From Ctenosaura bakeri (lineage: Eukaryota > Chordata > Lepidosauria > Squamata > Iguanidae), in the NCBI GenBank assembly GCA_948474755.1, contig CAOLHI010001311.1, positions 186,001 through 250,000 of the forward strand: a stretch of 64,000 bases of DNA. The letters are read 5' to 3'. A program made the position numbers and the translations under genes. Below the pieces are notes generated by a model that searched no databases, was not told the DNA's origin, and saw only the letters and a program-made list of their open reading frames with translations. Numbering within the stretch: the first letter of the stretch is position 1; each line of letters starts with the position of its first letter. Positions 36,511 to 47,780 of this stretch are shown piece after piece.

Positions 36511-36859
36511 AAGGTGTCATCTTCAAAAATATTGGCATGGGCATTTACTGATTTGAAAAGAAAGGGTCAAAGACATAATTAAATAATTAAGCAAAGCAAT
36601 ACTATACTGTCAGAGATGTGTCTCTGGTGGTTTGTGACATTAAGTCCAAAAGATAACTAAGTTCTTTTTTATTTTTGCCTTTTCTACATTGTCATCATGA
36701 AGTATTATTATAACAGGTGTTCAGCATCATCACTAACCATCTATGGAGAGAGAAAGAGAGAGAGAAACAAAATGAGCCTGAATTCACAGGTAAATCTGGG
36801 TATCAAATTCATAACTTCCATTCATTCTTTCTCTCCCAAAAGAAGTGAGAGGATAATTT

Positions 36860-38225
36860 GTTTGTTTATCTAAAATATTTTTATACGATCTTTCAGGGTG
36901 ATGCCCCTTCAGGCAATGCATAATACCCAATCATAATAAGATAAAATATAAAATACAATTTCTTAAAACAGCAACATAAAATATTATGCTGTTTACATGT
37001 TATGAGATATAAGCAGAACATGGGGAAGTTTACTTTTTAAACTATAATTTTCTCCCTCAAAAACCTCCAGCATCACCAGTGGCCATGCTAGCTAGAGGAT
37101 TCTGGGAGCTGTACTTCAAAATTAAAATAGCCAAAGCATGAAACATGTAAAGATGCACTTACATCCTAATGGCAGCATCACATGAGCTTTAATTTAAAGG
37201 AGTCAATGTCAGATCAAGTAACATACTTTTAAATTGAAGACTGTGTTTTCAGCTTTGTGAAGAGCAATCTTATACATACAGGAACCACTTCATAGATCTT
37301 CACCAACTTAGTCCAACCAATATAAACCATTTTCATTCAGTAATGCAGGGACCCACATGAACTTCTGCAACATATAACTTCTTTTTACATTGGAGAAAAT
37401 GAGACTTGTCCTGACTGGAAGTACTTAGGTTTAACTTTGTTCTGAATCAGGTTGATAAAGTGACTGAGTTCATTAGGTGCTACTTTAATCCGGTTTTTTT
37501 TTTCCTCCCTGAAAGATTTGTAACAGGAAGAAGAGGGTTCCTTTAGAGATACATACAAAAACAAAAAAACAAAAAAACACGCCTCTTTTTTAAAAAGCTG
37601 CATGTTTCATTATATGCAATCATTACTCTGCTCTCAGTTGGTTAAATCTACAGCTGGGAATGTTACTGTCCTCAGAGTGAATCTTCTTCTTTTGTGTTCT
37701 GAATGGGCCAAATTCTCCTTTCAGCAGCAAATTCTGCCACTGGCTGCATTAAACTTTCTGTGGATTGATTTCAGTTCCTGAACACATGCACAGTTACTGA
37801 AAAACATTGAGGGCAGACATTTTACTGGCATAATGAAAGAAACACAAAGATATTCATTAAAAGCCCCTTTGAGTAACATGTTGGCTTGCTGTATTGGCAA
37901 TCGGAGACAATTATTCCTCACCTCAAGGCCAACAGTTCAAAATCCATCCTAGCGTGATAGGAAATGAACACTGATACCATCTGTTGAGTGTAATATTTTG
38001 AACATATTTCTCAGTCAAATTCCCACTGTGCAGGTGGCTGTTTAATATAATAATAATAAAAAAGCTGCAATGGGTTAATTGTTACCTCTGCTTTTCCTTA
38101 ATTAAAGTAAATTACATGGGTCTTTGGGATTTTTTTTTTTTTTAAATGATAATGGGCTGTCATGGGTGGGTTTGCAAAGATTCCACCAGTTAGTAAGAGA
38201 TAGTATACTTTATTTAAAATAATGA
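36860..38225. other. Unassigned DNA with a LINE-tail-like start
   Basis: 36868-36985 resembles a minus-strand LINE 3' end ('atttttatacgatctttcagggtgatgcc...aaaatacaatttc'). 37065-37115 has a MITE-like 'gaggattctgggagctgtac'. The rest is unassigned. No gene seen. Confidence 0.4.
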
Positions 38226-38233
38226 TACATAAC

Positions 38234-39581
38234 TAGGGATGTAAAAGAAAAAGAAAAAATGGTGCAAACAAACAAAAGCAGGTTTCTCAAGTGTGGAGAA
38301 ACCCTGACAAGAGTCCTAGAGTGTTGGTGAGATTTATTCTGTGCAGATCACACATGTGGTTTTGTTTGTTTGTTTATGCAGAACGTTCTCTGCAGGAATT
38401 TTTCTGTGTAGGAAGAATTTCCTTGCACAGAAAACCATATTATTACTCCAGCTATGGCACTGTTGCTGAGGACCCCAGATATCATTTTGATATCAAACAA
38501 TTTGGCCTTAGCTTGATCTTCTTCCAGCCACCCCACTCCACGTGTTTGCGAGGTTCTCCGGACAAGCACGGACAGAGTGCGGCCGCTAATGGTTTTACAT
38601 TCCAGACCCTATTGAGGCCAGCAATTCAAGCCTCGCTCGTAGCTTCAGGGAACTTCCATCTGCAAACTTCACAATAGTGGCACGGCTCTCAGCCAAGCCA
38701 TTCCTTTATGTTGGGCCATCAACGTACCGGCCACGCTATTGTCATCAAGAGCAAATCCAATCATGTAAACCTGACCTTTGCCAAATCCTTTGTCCAGCGC
38801 TAAAACTCCTTTTGTTCTCACCTGGCTTGCCATAGCCGGTAGGCACAAACTCCCCTATAAAAACCCCTCAGTTCCAAACAGTCTTCGGACTACTTTGGAC
38901 TTCCATCCCGTCTTGCTGCCGGTTGCCTAAGGAACTCCCCTCAGCTAACCACGCTGAGCTTTCTTCCCCAGAACCCCGCTCTTCTCCAGGACTACGAGAC
39001 CAGGTGTCGTATTGCCTACCCTTTTGCAACTCCCTGTTTCTATTTCCCAGTTAGTTAGTTTATGTCTTGTCTTTCGTGTTTCTTGTCTTTAATAAAATAT
39101 TGTTTGTTGCTTTGAAAACCTTGTCTAGCTGCTCTCTGACCCGCCGCTGTATACATAGGGTTAAAGATCCCTGCTAAAGTTACCCTGCCTCTCGTTTAGC
39201 CAAGAGAGTGCTCCAGCTAATTTCTCCCAATTTGTGTCTTTATTCGGTTATTTGGGCGCCCCTCCCGGGACCCCCCAACACACAGGGTAACAATACGTAT
39301 TGTGGAGAAAGTCACATTCTGGAACAGAAAACCAATTTTCTGCACAGAAACTAATTTTTTCTGTGCAAAACTGTTATTTTCTGTGCTGTTATCTGTGAGG
39401 AAAATTTGTTTTCCGTGCAGAAAATGTGACTTTCTGCACATGAAATTTCCACATACATTTATTTGCACAGAATAAGCCTTTGAAAACAGTTCAGATTTGA
39501 ACTACTTCCTTGCAGCAAGCAAAAATATGGTAAAATTGTTCTTACTGGCAAGAATGAAATTTACAAAGACACATATCCCTA
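38234..39581. mobile_element. Short DNA element split by an LTR
   Basis: The ends TAGGGATGT (38234) and ACATATCCCTA (39581) are inverse. Both halves, 38234-38445 and 39293-39581, are rich in 'ctgtgcagaaa' and 'ttctgcacag' words that can fold into many small hairpins, as in the relative at 18130-18385. The LTR at about 38461-39292 lies between them. The octamers outside the ends do not match, so the target duplication is worn or the ends are shifted. Confidence 0.65.
38461..39292 (+). mobile_element. Solo LTR (family A, copy 1)
   Basis: It ends 'cacagggtaaca', the inverse of the TGTTAC start of its relatives. A TATA-like 'cccctataaaaacccc' is near 38853-38868 and AATAAA near 39091. The last 200 bases ('gggttaaagatccctgctaaagttaccctgcc', 'gggaccccccaac') match the minus-strand copies at 57511-58206 and 63445-64000. 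The 5' end is placed at TGTTGC (38461), but the flanks do not give a matching 5-bp duplication, so it is uncertain. No internal coding region. Confidence 0.7.
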
Positions 39582-40009
39582 GTTGTAATTGTGCCACTCT
39601 TGGACCATCAGGTCTGAGATAGCTTATTAATGCTACACAGATTGGGAATATGGAAACTTGCAGGTATAGTTGCTTTTATAAAACTGAAACCTAAATTTAC
39701 AATCACAACATTTATTTTCACACAGTCTTTCTCTTACACAGACACCAAATCATATTGTAGTTTCCAGTGTGAACCAGGCCTGCCTTGAAGGTTGTCTATT
39801 TGACCCAGCACTTAGCCATGAGGGAAAAAACACACACACACACACACACACTCTTACTTTTCTAGATATGGAGATGTGGCTGAAATTTGCATGTTGGCTC
39901 AGGAGTCACCAGTACAGATGATGAGTGTGGTATTTTCAAATAATCCCAATGATATATATTTATATTATTAATATTGTTTAAAATTTAATAGTTGTAGAGT
40001 GGGCATGTT
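39582..40009. other. Unassigned DNA with (CA)n
   Basis: (CA)n microsatellite at 39830-39852; otherwise nothing recognised. Confidence 0.5.
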
Positions 40010-40284
40010 TTCTGCTGCTCCAGAGACTAGGACAAGGAGCAATGGATTCAAGCTGCAGAAAAGGAGATTCCACCTGAACCTCAGGAAGAAGTTCCTGACA
40101 GTCAGAGCTGTCCGGCAGTGGAATATGCTGCCTTAGAGCATGGTAGAATCTCCTTCTTTGGAGGTTTTTAAGCAGAGGTTGGATGGCTTTTTGTTGGGAA
40201 TGCTTTGATGTGTGTTCCTGCACAGCAACGGGTTGGACTGGATGGCTCTTGTGGTCTCTCCCAACTCTATGATTCTATGATTCT
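40010..40284 (+). mobile_element. CR1 LINE 3' end
   Basis: Text in order: 'aggacaaggagcaatggattcaag', 'cctcaggaagaagttcctgacagtcagagctgt', 'tggactggatggctcttgtggtctctcccaactctatgattctatgattct'. This is the classic CR1 3' end with its short 'gattctat' terminal repeat. Heavily 5'-truncated. Confidence 0.9.
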
Positions 40285-40292
40285 AAATCATC

Positions 40293-40456
40293 ACTCAGTC
40301 ATAGAAACCCAGTGGATGACCTTGAGCAAGTGACATTCTCTTATTCTCAGAAGAAGGCAATGGCAAACCCCCTTTGATCAAATCTTGCAAACAAAAAAGC
40401 CATGATAGTGTCACCTTAGAGTCAAAAATCAGAAATGACTTGAAGGCACACAATAA
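40293..40456 (+). mobile_element. Squamate-type SINE, 5'-truncated
   Basis: Starts inside the body at 'cagtcatagaaacccagtgg', continues 'cttattctcagaagaaggcaatggcaaacccc', 'caaatcttgcaaac', 'gtcaccttagagtc', 'gaaatgacttgaaggcacac'. The tRNA-like head is missing; the element directly follows the CR1 tail. Confidence 0.85.
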
Positions 40457-41329
40457 ACCCCTCTTCTATAGTATAGTCCATTTCTGTACTATAGTCCATT
40501 TCCTCATTGTTCTTTTATACCTATTATATACTTATCTTGTCTGAAGTTCTCAGAACATTTACACCGAGGACAAGCTGAGATCACAACTGAAATTAGCTAA
40601 ATTAACCACAGACACAGAGCTGATTTTGTTATCTTTCTCCTCCTTTCGCTTTTTACTTTTATTCCTGCTCCCATTTTTAGAAATAATTGCAGAAGAGTAA
40701 ATAATAGTGTTAAACTAAGCTCCAAATGCAAAGAATAATTGTATAGGCGATATATCTGCAGAGACAGCAATGATATACTGCATTGTCTATTTTAACATCA
40801 TATACAACATAATAAAAGCTTGCAAAATGTAAGTTCATAATCAGGAAGAAATGATGCATAACTGTAGACAAGAAAAAGAAGGAGATCAAAAATATCTCTA
40901 GCAGAAAAACAAGAACAAACAGTAATTGCATATATTACTTATACCTAAAGCCAGGAGCATGATAAATAGTATTTATGTAGCATTTACTCTAGGGTGCTAT
41001 TCTGAATGAATGTCTGAACTTAGTATAATGCTTTTAAAGGCAGAGAAGGAAAAATATAACATTAATGCAAGGTGCCTCTAAGGACAAATGGGCAAAGTCA
41101 ACACATCAGTTGTGCTACTTTTGGTCTATCCTGGTTCAATATGAACAAAAAAATTTTTTTCTAGTTCCTAAAATTGGCTTCCATAGGCACCTATTCCCAC
41201 CAGCACGTGGCAATCTCATTAGAATCTCCTTATGGTGAGAACATTGTGAGACTGTTCTAGTTTACTGCTATCCATTCTATCTCTTCTGTTATTAAAGTCA
41301 CCTAGAAAATGATACGGAGAAACCACTGA
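40457..41329. other. Unassigned DNA
   Basis: No gene or bounded repeat seen. 40470-40500 holds a short direct duplication ('tatagtccatttc'). Confidence 0.45.
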
Positions 41330-41785
41330 ATTGAATTATATTCACAAATTCCAGTCCATTAGCAGAGGTATGAACAAAGACAATGGCTTCACAACATACC
41401 ACATATATTAATACAAAAGCCCTCACTATTGCACATATAACAAAAATAATCTTCTAAGAGAGAGTTTTGAACTCATGGAAATTGACCATTGATAACAGGT
41501 GCATTCCTTTTATATGTCAGTACTAACTGACCACTGTAAAGACTTCAAACACCTATATCACCTTATGTAGCCCAGTGAAAATTTAGGACAAGGGATGTGA
41601 TTGGCATCTTTCTGGATCCTGTTACATGCTGTCCCACTCCTACAACTGTATAAATACTTTTTATACCTGAGGCCTTAATACCACATGGAATGGGATCCAA
41701 AGAAGTGGGTTTATAGGTACAGAAAAGCATGAAAAAATAAAAAACCACTCAGTCTTAAAGGTGCAGCCACATTATTTTTTATCGT
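41330..41785. repeat. Old interspersed repeat, copy 2
   Basis: Related to 14954-15400: shared order 'agcagaggtatgaacaaagacaatgg', 'acatatattaatac', 'cacatataacaaaa'. It ends 'agtcttaaaggtgcagccacattattttttatc', the terminus found inverted at the start of copy 1. Confidence 0.55.
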
Positions 41786-42659
41786 TCCCTCCCCTCCTCC
41801 TTTATGCTAGAACATAATATTATGAGGTCCTTAAAAATGAGATTACAGTGGATCACAGAGACTGTCTCTGGGGGTTACAGGTGGTCAGCAAGCTGTATGA
41901 ATTCTACTTTTGGTGTACATCATGCTTTACCTTCTCCTCCTGTACCCAGTGAGAGCCACACATATTTATCAACACAGAGTGGCTATGTGAAGTCTTGTTT
42001 ATAGAGTCCTCTTTCAATATATTATTTTCTGCATTCCAGATTATCCATGTGTCATTATCCAAATGTTCCTTTCTTGATGATTCTTTTATTAGTAGGGATC
42101 CATGGAACCCTCTGAGAAATTTTTTACTTATCTTACTGGTACTCCAATCTCTTCCCCTGAAACTCATCCAAGCCAAAACTTCAAATTGGCTTTGAAGAAC
42201 ACTTTAGAGAAAACTGAGTTGCAATGGAGCTTGTAAAATATTCTTGTTGAAAACCTCAAATGCGCAGACAAGCAGAAAGCAGAGTAACATCCAAGAGTCA
42301 GCAAAAAACAGGTTAACCACACAGTTTGTTAAACCAAGGAAATAATTAATAAGGTTTGTGAAAAGGAGACCAAGATGATAACAGTAATTGACATGTTGAT
42401 TCCATGTCATTGGTATAATTAACTCACTCTGGTTTTCACCATGAACATTAGTCAAAATTCCAGTCTGAGTGCTAAAGGAGATATCTAAAGTCCTGAATCT
42501 ATTTTGATGGAAGGGTTTAGAATCTTGGCTAGCTCCTTTAAGTTCTTTACTAAAATCTGGAGTGGATTCACTGCTTCATGGAAGTTACCAAGGCTGAAGA
42601 ATCTTGAACTGGGTTGTGGAACCCAGACCATTATTATATGGAATAGTAGAGCTGACAAT
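41786..42659. other. Unassigned DNA
   Basis: Several short antiparallel open frames, none recognised. 42500-42659 may be more decayed LINE upstream of the L2-like copy. Confidence 0.4.
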
Positions 42660-42767
42660 AAGATTGCTGGAGGTTATACATCCAATTGGATTACTGTATT
42701 AGTTATATCCTGACTAGATTACTGTAATTAACACTACGTGCAACTGCCTTTGAAGAGTGTTTGGAAA

Positions 42768-42806
<39 letters not shown>

Positions 42807-43430
42807 TTTTATTTCTATCCCGCCTCTCCACATGGATAAAGGCGGCTGCATCCAGACTGCTAACAGGTGCTGGTTCCATGGAAGACCCTTGTTGAAACAG
42901 CTCCACTGGCTGCCAATCTGTTTCCAGGTACAATTCAAATTGCTGGTTTTGACCTATAAAGCTATAAACCGCTCAGGCGCATCCTATTTGAAAAACCCCA
43001 TCTTCCCATAGAAGTCTGCCTGAGCTTTCAGATCTGCAGGGAAGGCATTTCTGTCTATCTCACTACCTACACAAGCACAGTAGGTGGGAACACATGAGAA
43101 AGCATTCACTGTGGCTGCTCTCACACCTTGGAACTCCCTTCTAGGGAAATTAGAACTTCTTATTTTCCTATTCATGATAGGTTGGGAACTTTCTTTTCCA
43201 ACAAGCTTTGAAAAATGATTTTGTTTAAAAAGTTCTCTGTTGTTTTATGACACTGTACTCTTTTTAATCTGTTCTGATTGGTTTTAATTCTGTTGCTCTT
43301 TAATACTGTTTTAATTTTAATCTTAGTTGTGTGAATGTTTAACTATATGTGTTTTTCTTGTATTCTCTGCCTTTTTGTAAGCCACCTTATCTTCCAGCCT
43401 GAGAGACAGATGGTATATACATAAAGTGAT
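42660..43430 (+). mobile_element. L2-like LINE 3' end with broken ORF2
   Basis: Frames carry 'LDYCN'-like text near 42710-42735 and, after an insertion, 'LHWLPICFQVQFKLLVLTYKAI' (about 42900-42970), the ORF2 C-terminus also seen at 1-235. Then comes 'aactccctt..gaaattagaacttct', a T-rich 3' UTR and 'gtaagccaccttatcttccagcctgagagacagatgg'. The coding part is interrupted by a (CAT)n-tailed insert at about 42769-42838 and by stops. Confidence 0.75.
42769..42838 (-). repeat. (ATC)n tail plus LINE 3' terminus inserted in the L2-like copy
   Basis: About twelve ATC units (42769-42806) are followed by 'tttttatttctatcccgcctctcc', the reverse of a LINE 3' terminus ('ggcgggatagaaataaaa'). It is a very short minus-strand insertion that splits ORF2-derived sequence; possible duplicated flanks are TGGAAAC and TGGATAA. 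Confidence 0.6.
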
Positions 43431-43897
43431 AGATGGCTGGATGGAGGTAGTTGGTTCAATAGAATAGCTACTCTGCATGTATACATGAGAGAAAACTGTA
43501 ACTAGATTTGCAATTTCCTTCAAAAGAAGACTGCTTTGATGCTCTATCACTTAAGGAGAGCTTGGAAAATAGCTACCCTGGCTGGGAAATCCTGTGAGTT
43601 ATAATCCAAAATGTAACATTTCCAAACTCTGCACACAGTGTTTTGAGGTTATTTTATATGTAATAATCTGTATTTCTTTTAAAGAAAATGCTAGGATATT
43701 TTTCAGTTGTTGCAATATACATGTAATATATAAGCATTACAGAGAGGTAGAGCGTGTGTGTGTTACCTCCATTGCTAGCTGTTCACTTGTAGTAGCAGAT
43801 CTTGTGGAAGTAGATGTTCATAGGCTGTGACTCCTTAAGGCTAATCATAAGTATTTTTCATTTTTCACGGCCAACAAACTCCCACTGAACAAACTGG
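43431..43897. other. Unassigned DNA
   Basis: Nothing recognised. Confidence 0.45.
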
Positions 43898-45180
43898 GTT
43901 TAGTAGATGTTTTTTCAGAATAATAGTACTCATGCACAGAGAAAGATAGGCAAACACACTTCAAATACACTTACAAGGCAAACATAAACATACAAACTTG
44001 GTGTTTTGCCAAATGCAAGTGGTTCTTTTAGAATTTGGAGACAATAAATATACCATTGGGTGAAAAGATTAACAGATGTATTGATACAGCAGCCAATGTT
44101 CTTTAGTGACAGTAAAGATGATACACTTGCAAAACTTACTAAAACCTACTAGGCAGACTTTTCCATTCAGCTATTTGGTGTTCTGAACTCCAGCAAGCAA
44201 GTGCCCACAGCAGCAGATTGGTGTGTAAGAGGGGTCAAGTAGTCAGTCAGGTTCAGGTTAAGATGCAGGAAGAAGCCTAAAGGTGATCCTTGGTCAGTCC
44301 AAAAGTTCTACCTGCAGGTCAGAAGTCCAAACACATGAACCAGCTAAGGGTATACAGAATAGTCCAAAACACAGGCCCTTTCCGCACGTTACCTGCTCGT
44401 GGAGGTGGGGGGTGCCATTCACGCAGGCAGCCTCTTGCGCGAGGCACTCACATCACTCCTCCATTCTCCCGCAGCTGGGTTGCCAGTCACATGGCTGTCA
44501 CGCAAACGCCCCGCCCCTTCCTTCCAGAGTGCAGCCTGGGAGCTGTAGGCTGCGCTGGGGGAGGAAGCGCGACCGGCCCGGCTAGCCCGAAGCACTGCAG
44601 GGCGAGGACCCTGGGAGCATTGTGCAACCACGCAGCATTTTCGGCTTAGAGCCGAAAATAAAAAAATCCGTGCTTTAGGCTCGTGAGCGTCGCGTAAATG
44701 GGAGTGCGCCGTACGGACCGCTCAAGGGGCCCTCTCACAAAAGAAACTGCATGCAAAAAGGGCCACAGTCAGGTCAGACAAAACAGGAATGCAAGAGAGT
44801 ACTGTTAGGCAACAAGATAAGACAGTTGTCAGCACTAAGACTTTGAGGCAATCACTATGATATTTATAAGCAGCTCTTTCAAGGTCAACAAGTGTTTCAT
44901 CAGTACTAATTGAGTCAGTGTTTAACATTTAAATAGCTCTAGGCTCAGCATTTTTCTCTCCCTCTCTCAGTGAAGGACAGAAGCATGTCAGCTTCAGTGT
45001 CTGAAGGCCCTGCCATGTTTTGCTGGGGAACAGGATCCTCCTCTGCCCTCATTTTCTCAGACTCAGAGAAAGCTGTGGCCTCCTGGCAATCTGCCTCCTC
45101 TTCATCTGAGTCCTCCAAGAGCTGATATTGGGAGCCCTAGGAGACAACAGTGGAGATTTCCCATACCATCAACATACAGC
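43898..45180 (-). repeat. Old retroelement-like segment, interrupted
   Basis: The first 110 bases ('tttagtagatgtttt.tcagaataata...caaatacacttacaa.gcaaacataaac') recur at 46575-46685, so this is repetitive. The middle has many 'gtcaggtc', 'gtcagtcagg', 'cagaagtcc' words, typical of leader sequences of some reptilian LTR elements read in reverse. Near 44955-45140 the minus strand has an open acidic stretch rich in Glu, Asp and Ser ('DSDEEEADCQEA'). It is interrupted by the element at 44374-44764. I infer an LTR-element remnant with low certainty. Confidence 0.35.
44374..44764. mobile_element. GC-rich DNA element, GGCC-end family, copy 5
   Basis: Starts GGCCCTTTCCGCACG and ends GCATGCAAAAAGGGCC. 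ACA precedes (44371-44373) and follows (44765-44767), a 3-bp duplication. The interior is GC- and CpG-rich and unrelated to the palindromic copies at 2614 and 3570. It is similar in order to 47346-47777: 'gcagcctcttg.g.gaggc.ctcac', 'cttcc.cagtgcagcctggga', 'gggg.aggaagc'. Non-coding. Confidence 0.88.
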
Positions 45181-45355
45181 ACCCTCTCTGCACGGAGTTC
45201 TCCCAGAGATTTTCCCAGGGATTTCTATAGGCAAAGCCTTTCTGGACTACATCCTCTCTTCTCATTCCCACCAAATCACACCAGTCTTGTTTTGAACATA
45301 TGCTCTTGATTGATTACACCTATGCTTTTACTTCTTCCTCTAAACCAGTGATTTT

Positions 45356-45434
45356 CAAACTTTAGTCCTCCAGATGTTTTGGACTTTACGCTAAAATCCA
45401 AAACAGCTGGAGTATCAAAGTTTGGGAATCACTG
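45356..45434. mobile_element. 79-bp hAT MITE
   Basis: The ends CAGTGATTTTCAAACTTT and AAAGTTTGGGAATCACTG are inverse. The flanks CTCTAAAC (45348-45355) and CTCTAAAT (45435-45442) match at seven of eight bases. Internal 'cctccagatgttttggac' is a common amniote MITE motif. Confidence 0.88.
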
Positions 45435-45442
45435 CTCTAAAT

Positions 45443-45720
45443 GGTCCTGTATACAAACAAATGAGTGGCCATATCTGTGCTCATCACCTAGGAATGAGTC
45501 TTAGCAGGCATCTAGAATAAATTTCTCCCTTCATTCCAAGGCTGCTCAAAGATAAATATGGTCAACTGCCAAGGTCATTTAAGTATGAACAAAGACACCC
45601 AAGGTTAAAGGTATCAAGGCTTCTGAGAGAAGTATGCAAGGAAGATCAGCATAATGAAAACATTTTGCATGGCAAACTAAACTTCCTCATATAGTACATC
45701 TTCTGGTAATGTCCATTATA
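45443..45720. other. Unassigned DNA
   Basis: Nothing recognised between two hAT elements. Confidence 0.5.
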
Positions 45721-45728
45721 GTTTAGTA

Positions 45729-46574
45729 CAGGGGTGTCAAACTCAATTTTATCTTGGGCCTCATCAGCATTACAGTTGCCTTCAACGGGCGGGTTGTAGC
45801 TGTAAGACTCTATAAATGTATCTACTCTTTTAGCATATTAATTGCCTCTGCATTCAATTATTACTGATTTTAGTAATAACTAGCTCTGAAACTAGAAGTC
45901 TAGGAAAAATAATGACAAACTGATATTCAAATATACAACTATTGTACAATTTATTGAAAAATTGAGTTTTGAAAACAGAAAGTTCTTTTTTTATCATCAG
46001 ACAAATATAACCTGCACTGTTTGTTACATTAACTTTGTTTAAGTTTTTGGTCCCAGTTGAGACACTCTCTGTGCCTCTTTCAGCCCCCAGACCTTCTCTG
46101 TGCCTCTTTAAGCCCCCCCCCCAGATCCCCTCTGTGCCTCTTTTTGGTCCCCCCTCCCCTGTGGCTCTTTCTGCCCTCCTGCCCCTCTCTGTACCTGGTG
46201 AGCACAATCCCTACATTGTGGGCCCTGGATGCTGGTATTCTGAAGAGGGGCCCAGTAGCCAGCACTGGTGATCTACTTCTACTTCTGACTGCCCCTCTGC
46301 CCAACTTTTGCAAGCCACATGGAGCATTGCCATGGTAACCTGCAGCCATGCTCTGATGGTAAGACTTGGACGGATGAGCAGTCAGAAGTAAAAGTAGATC
46401 ACAAGTTCTGGCTGCTGGGCACTCTTCAGAATATCAGCAGCCAGGGGCCTACAATGTGGGGATCGGGATCACCAGGTGGGGAAAATGTTGCAGCTGCAGG
46501 AGAGGTGCGAGAGCCACATGAAAATGGCCTGGTGGGCTGGATTCGGCTGCTGGGCCTTTTGTTTGATACATGTG
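45729..46574. mobile_element. hAT (Charlie-like ends) non-autonomous element
   Basis: Starts CAGGGGTGTCAAACTCA and ends GTTTGATACATGTG. GTTTAGTA stands on both sides (45721-45728, 46575-46582), a perfect 8-bp duplication. The interior has a 29-34-bp pyrimidine-rich tandem repeat (46067-46190, 'ctctgtgcctcttt') and an inverted repeat with 86-bp arms (46207-46292 and 46378-46463). No transposase domain seen. Confidence 0.92.
46207..46463. repeat. Inverted repeat with 86-bp arms
   Basis: Left arm 46207-46292 ('atccctacattgtgggccc...') pairs with 46378-46463 ('...ggggcctacaatgtggggat') with several mismatches; the loop is about 85 bp. It lies inside the hAT element. Confidence 0.85.
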
Positions 46575-46690
46575 GTTTAGTAGATGTTTTATCAGAATAA
46601 TATTATCTATGAACAGAAAATAATAGGAAAGACACCTCAAATACACTTACAAGACAAACATAAACACATGAACTTGGCAAGTGGGGAAGA
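46575..46690. repeat. Second copy of the 43898 segment
   Basis: Aligns with 43898-44005 over about 105 bp; the hAT element inserted at or near its left edge. Confidence 0.7.
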
Positions 46691-47342
46691 ATGGCAAAAA
46701 CATGTTAACTACACTGTTAGCACATCACACATGTATTGAAAGATACTAGTATACCTACTCTTAACCTTCTGAGCCAACATTGACAACTACATGCATGAAA
46801 TGGCAGTCAGCAAAAATTTGTTTATGTTAGCTCCTAATCATTTTGGCTCTTTGTTCACTGGATATACAGGTACTGCTTTGGGCAAGACTGACCATTTAGA
46901 GAAGAAAATGGAGCAATTTTACTCTGTGCAGCATACTCAGAAGGAAATCCTTCAGAGGTCAAGAGGGTTTACTTCAATACTGCACATTTAGGATTTCAGA
47001 CTTGCCATCAATCAGATAAGATGTAGGAACACCATAAATTGCATCTCTCTCACACACACTGTCTTTCTTCTAATAACTTGCGAGTATATATCCCCAAAGA
47101 TTAACAAGTAGTTGTAAAATACTCCCAGTGAAAACAGGATAATCTAGGCTAGACATGAGGGGATAAATAGCTCTCTCACACTCTACTGATTTCAACACAT
47201 ATGCAATTGAGAGACTTCACAGTGTCTCTAGTTAGCATCATTGATTTTTAGAACATTTGTAATTTGCAAGATTTTTCCTGGCAATGCTTAATTGCTCTTA
47301 AGCCAGTGGGGAATGACATTGGAGTTCAGTTTTTAACCTAAT
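46691..47342. other. Unassigned DNA
   Basis: No gene or bounded repeat. Confidence 0.45.
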
Positions 47343-47345
47343 TAT

Positions 47346-47777
47346 GGCCCTTTCCGCAACTTACCTTCGCTCGGCGCTGGGGCACAGGGATCACGTGAGC
47401 AGCCTCTTGTGAGAGGCTCTCACGTCCCCACTGCTTTGGCTCCACAGTTGTTGCCTGCTGACTGGCAGGCAACACGAGGAATCCGCCTCTTCCTTCCACA
47501 GTGCAGCCTGGGATTTTCCCAGGCTGTGCTGGGGCAGGAAGCACAAGTGCCACAGATCTGGAGGCTCCACATACATGTTAACTGCATGTGGGGCCCTGTA
47601 GCGATGCATGATTGAGCACCATTTTTGGCTACAAGCTGAAAATGAAATAGTGCACAATCGGTGCCTGCCAGCCCTGGCAGCATTGCACGATTGCAGGGAC
47701 ATCATGTGGACAGCTCCTTGAAATCGTGCGACACGCTAGAAGTCCTTTCACATGGCAAAGCCCATGTGAAAAGGACC
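47346..47777. mobile_element. GC-rich DNA element, GGCC-end family, copy 6
   Basis: Starts GGCCCTTTCCGCAAC and ends CCATGTGAAAAGGACC, with TAT at 47343-47345 and 47778-47780. Interior co-linear with 44374-44764 but diverged. Confidence 0.88.
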
Positions 47778-47780
47778 TAT

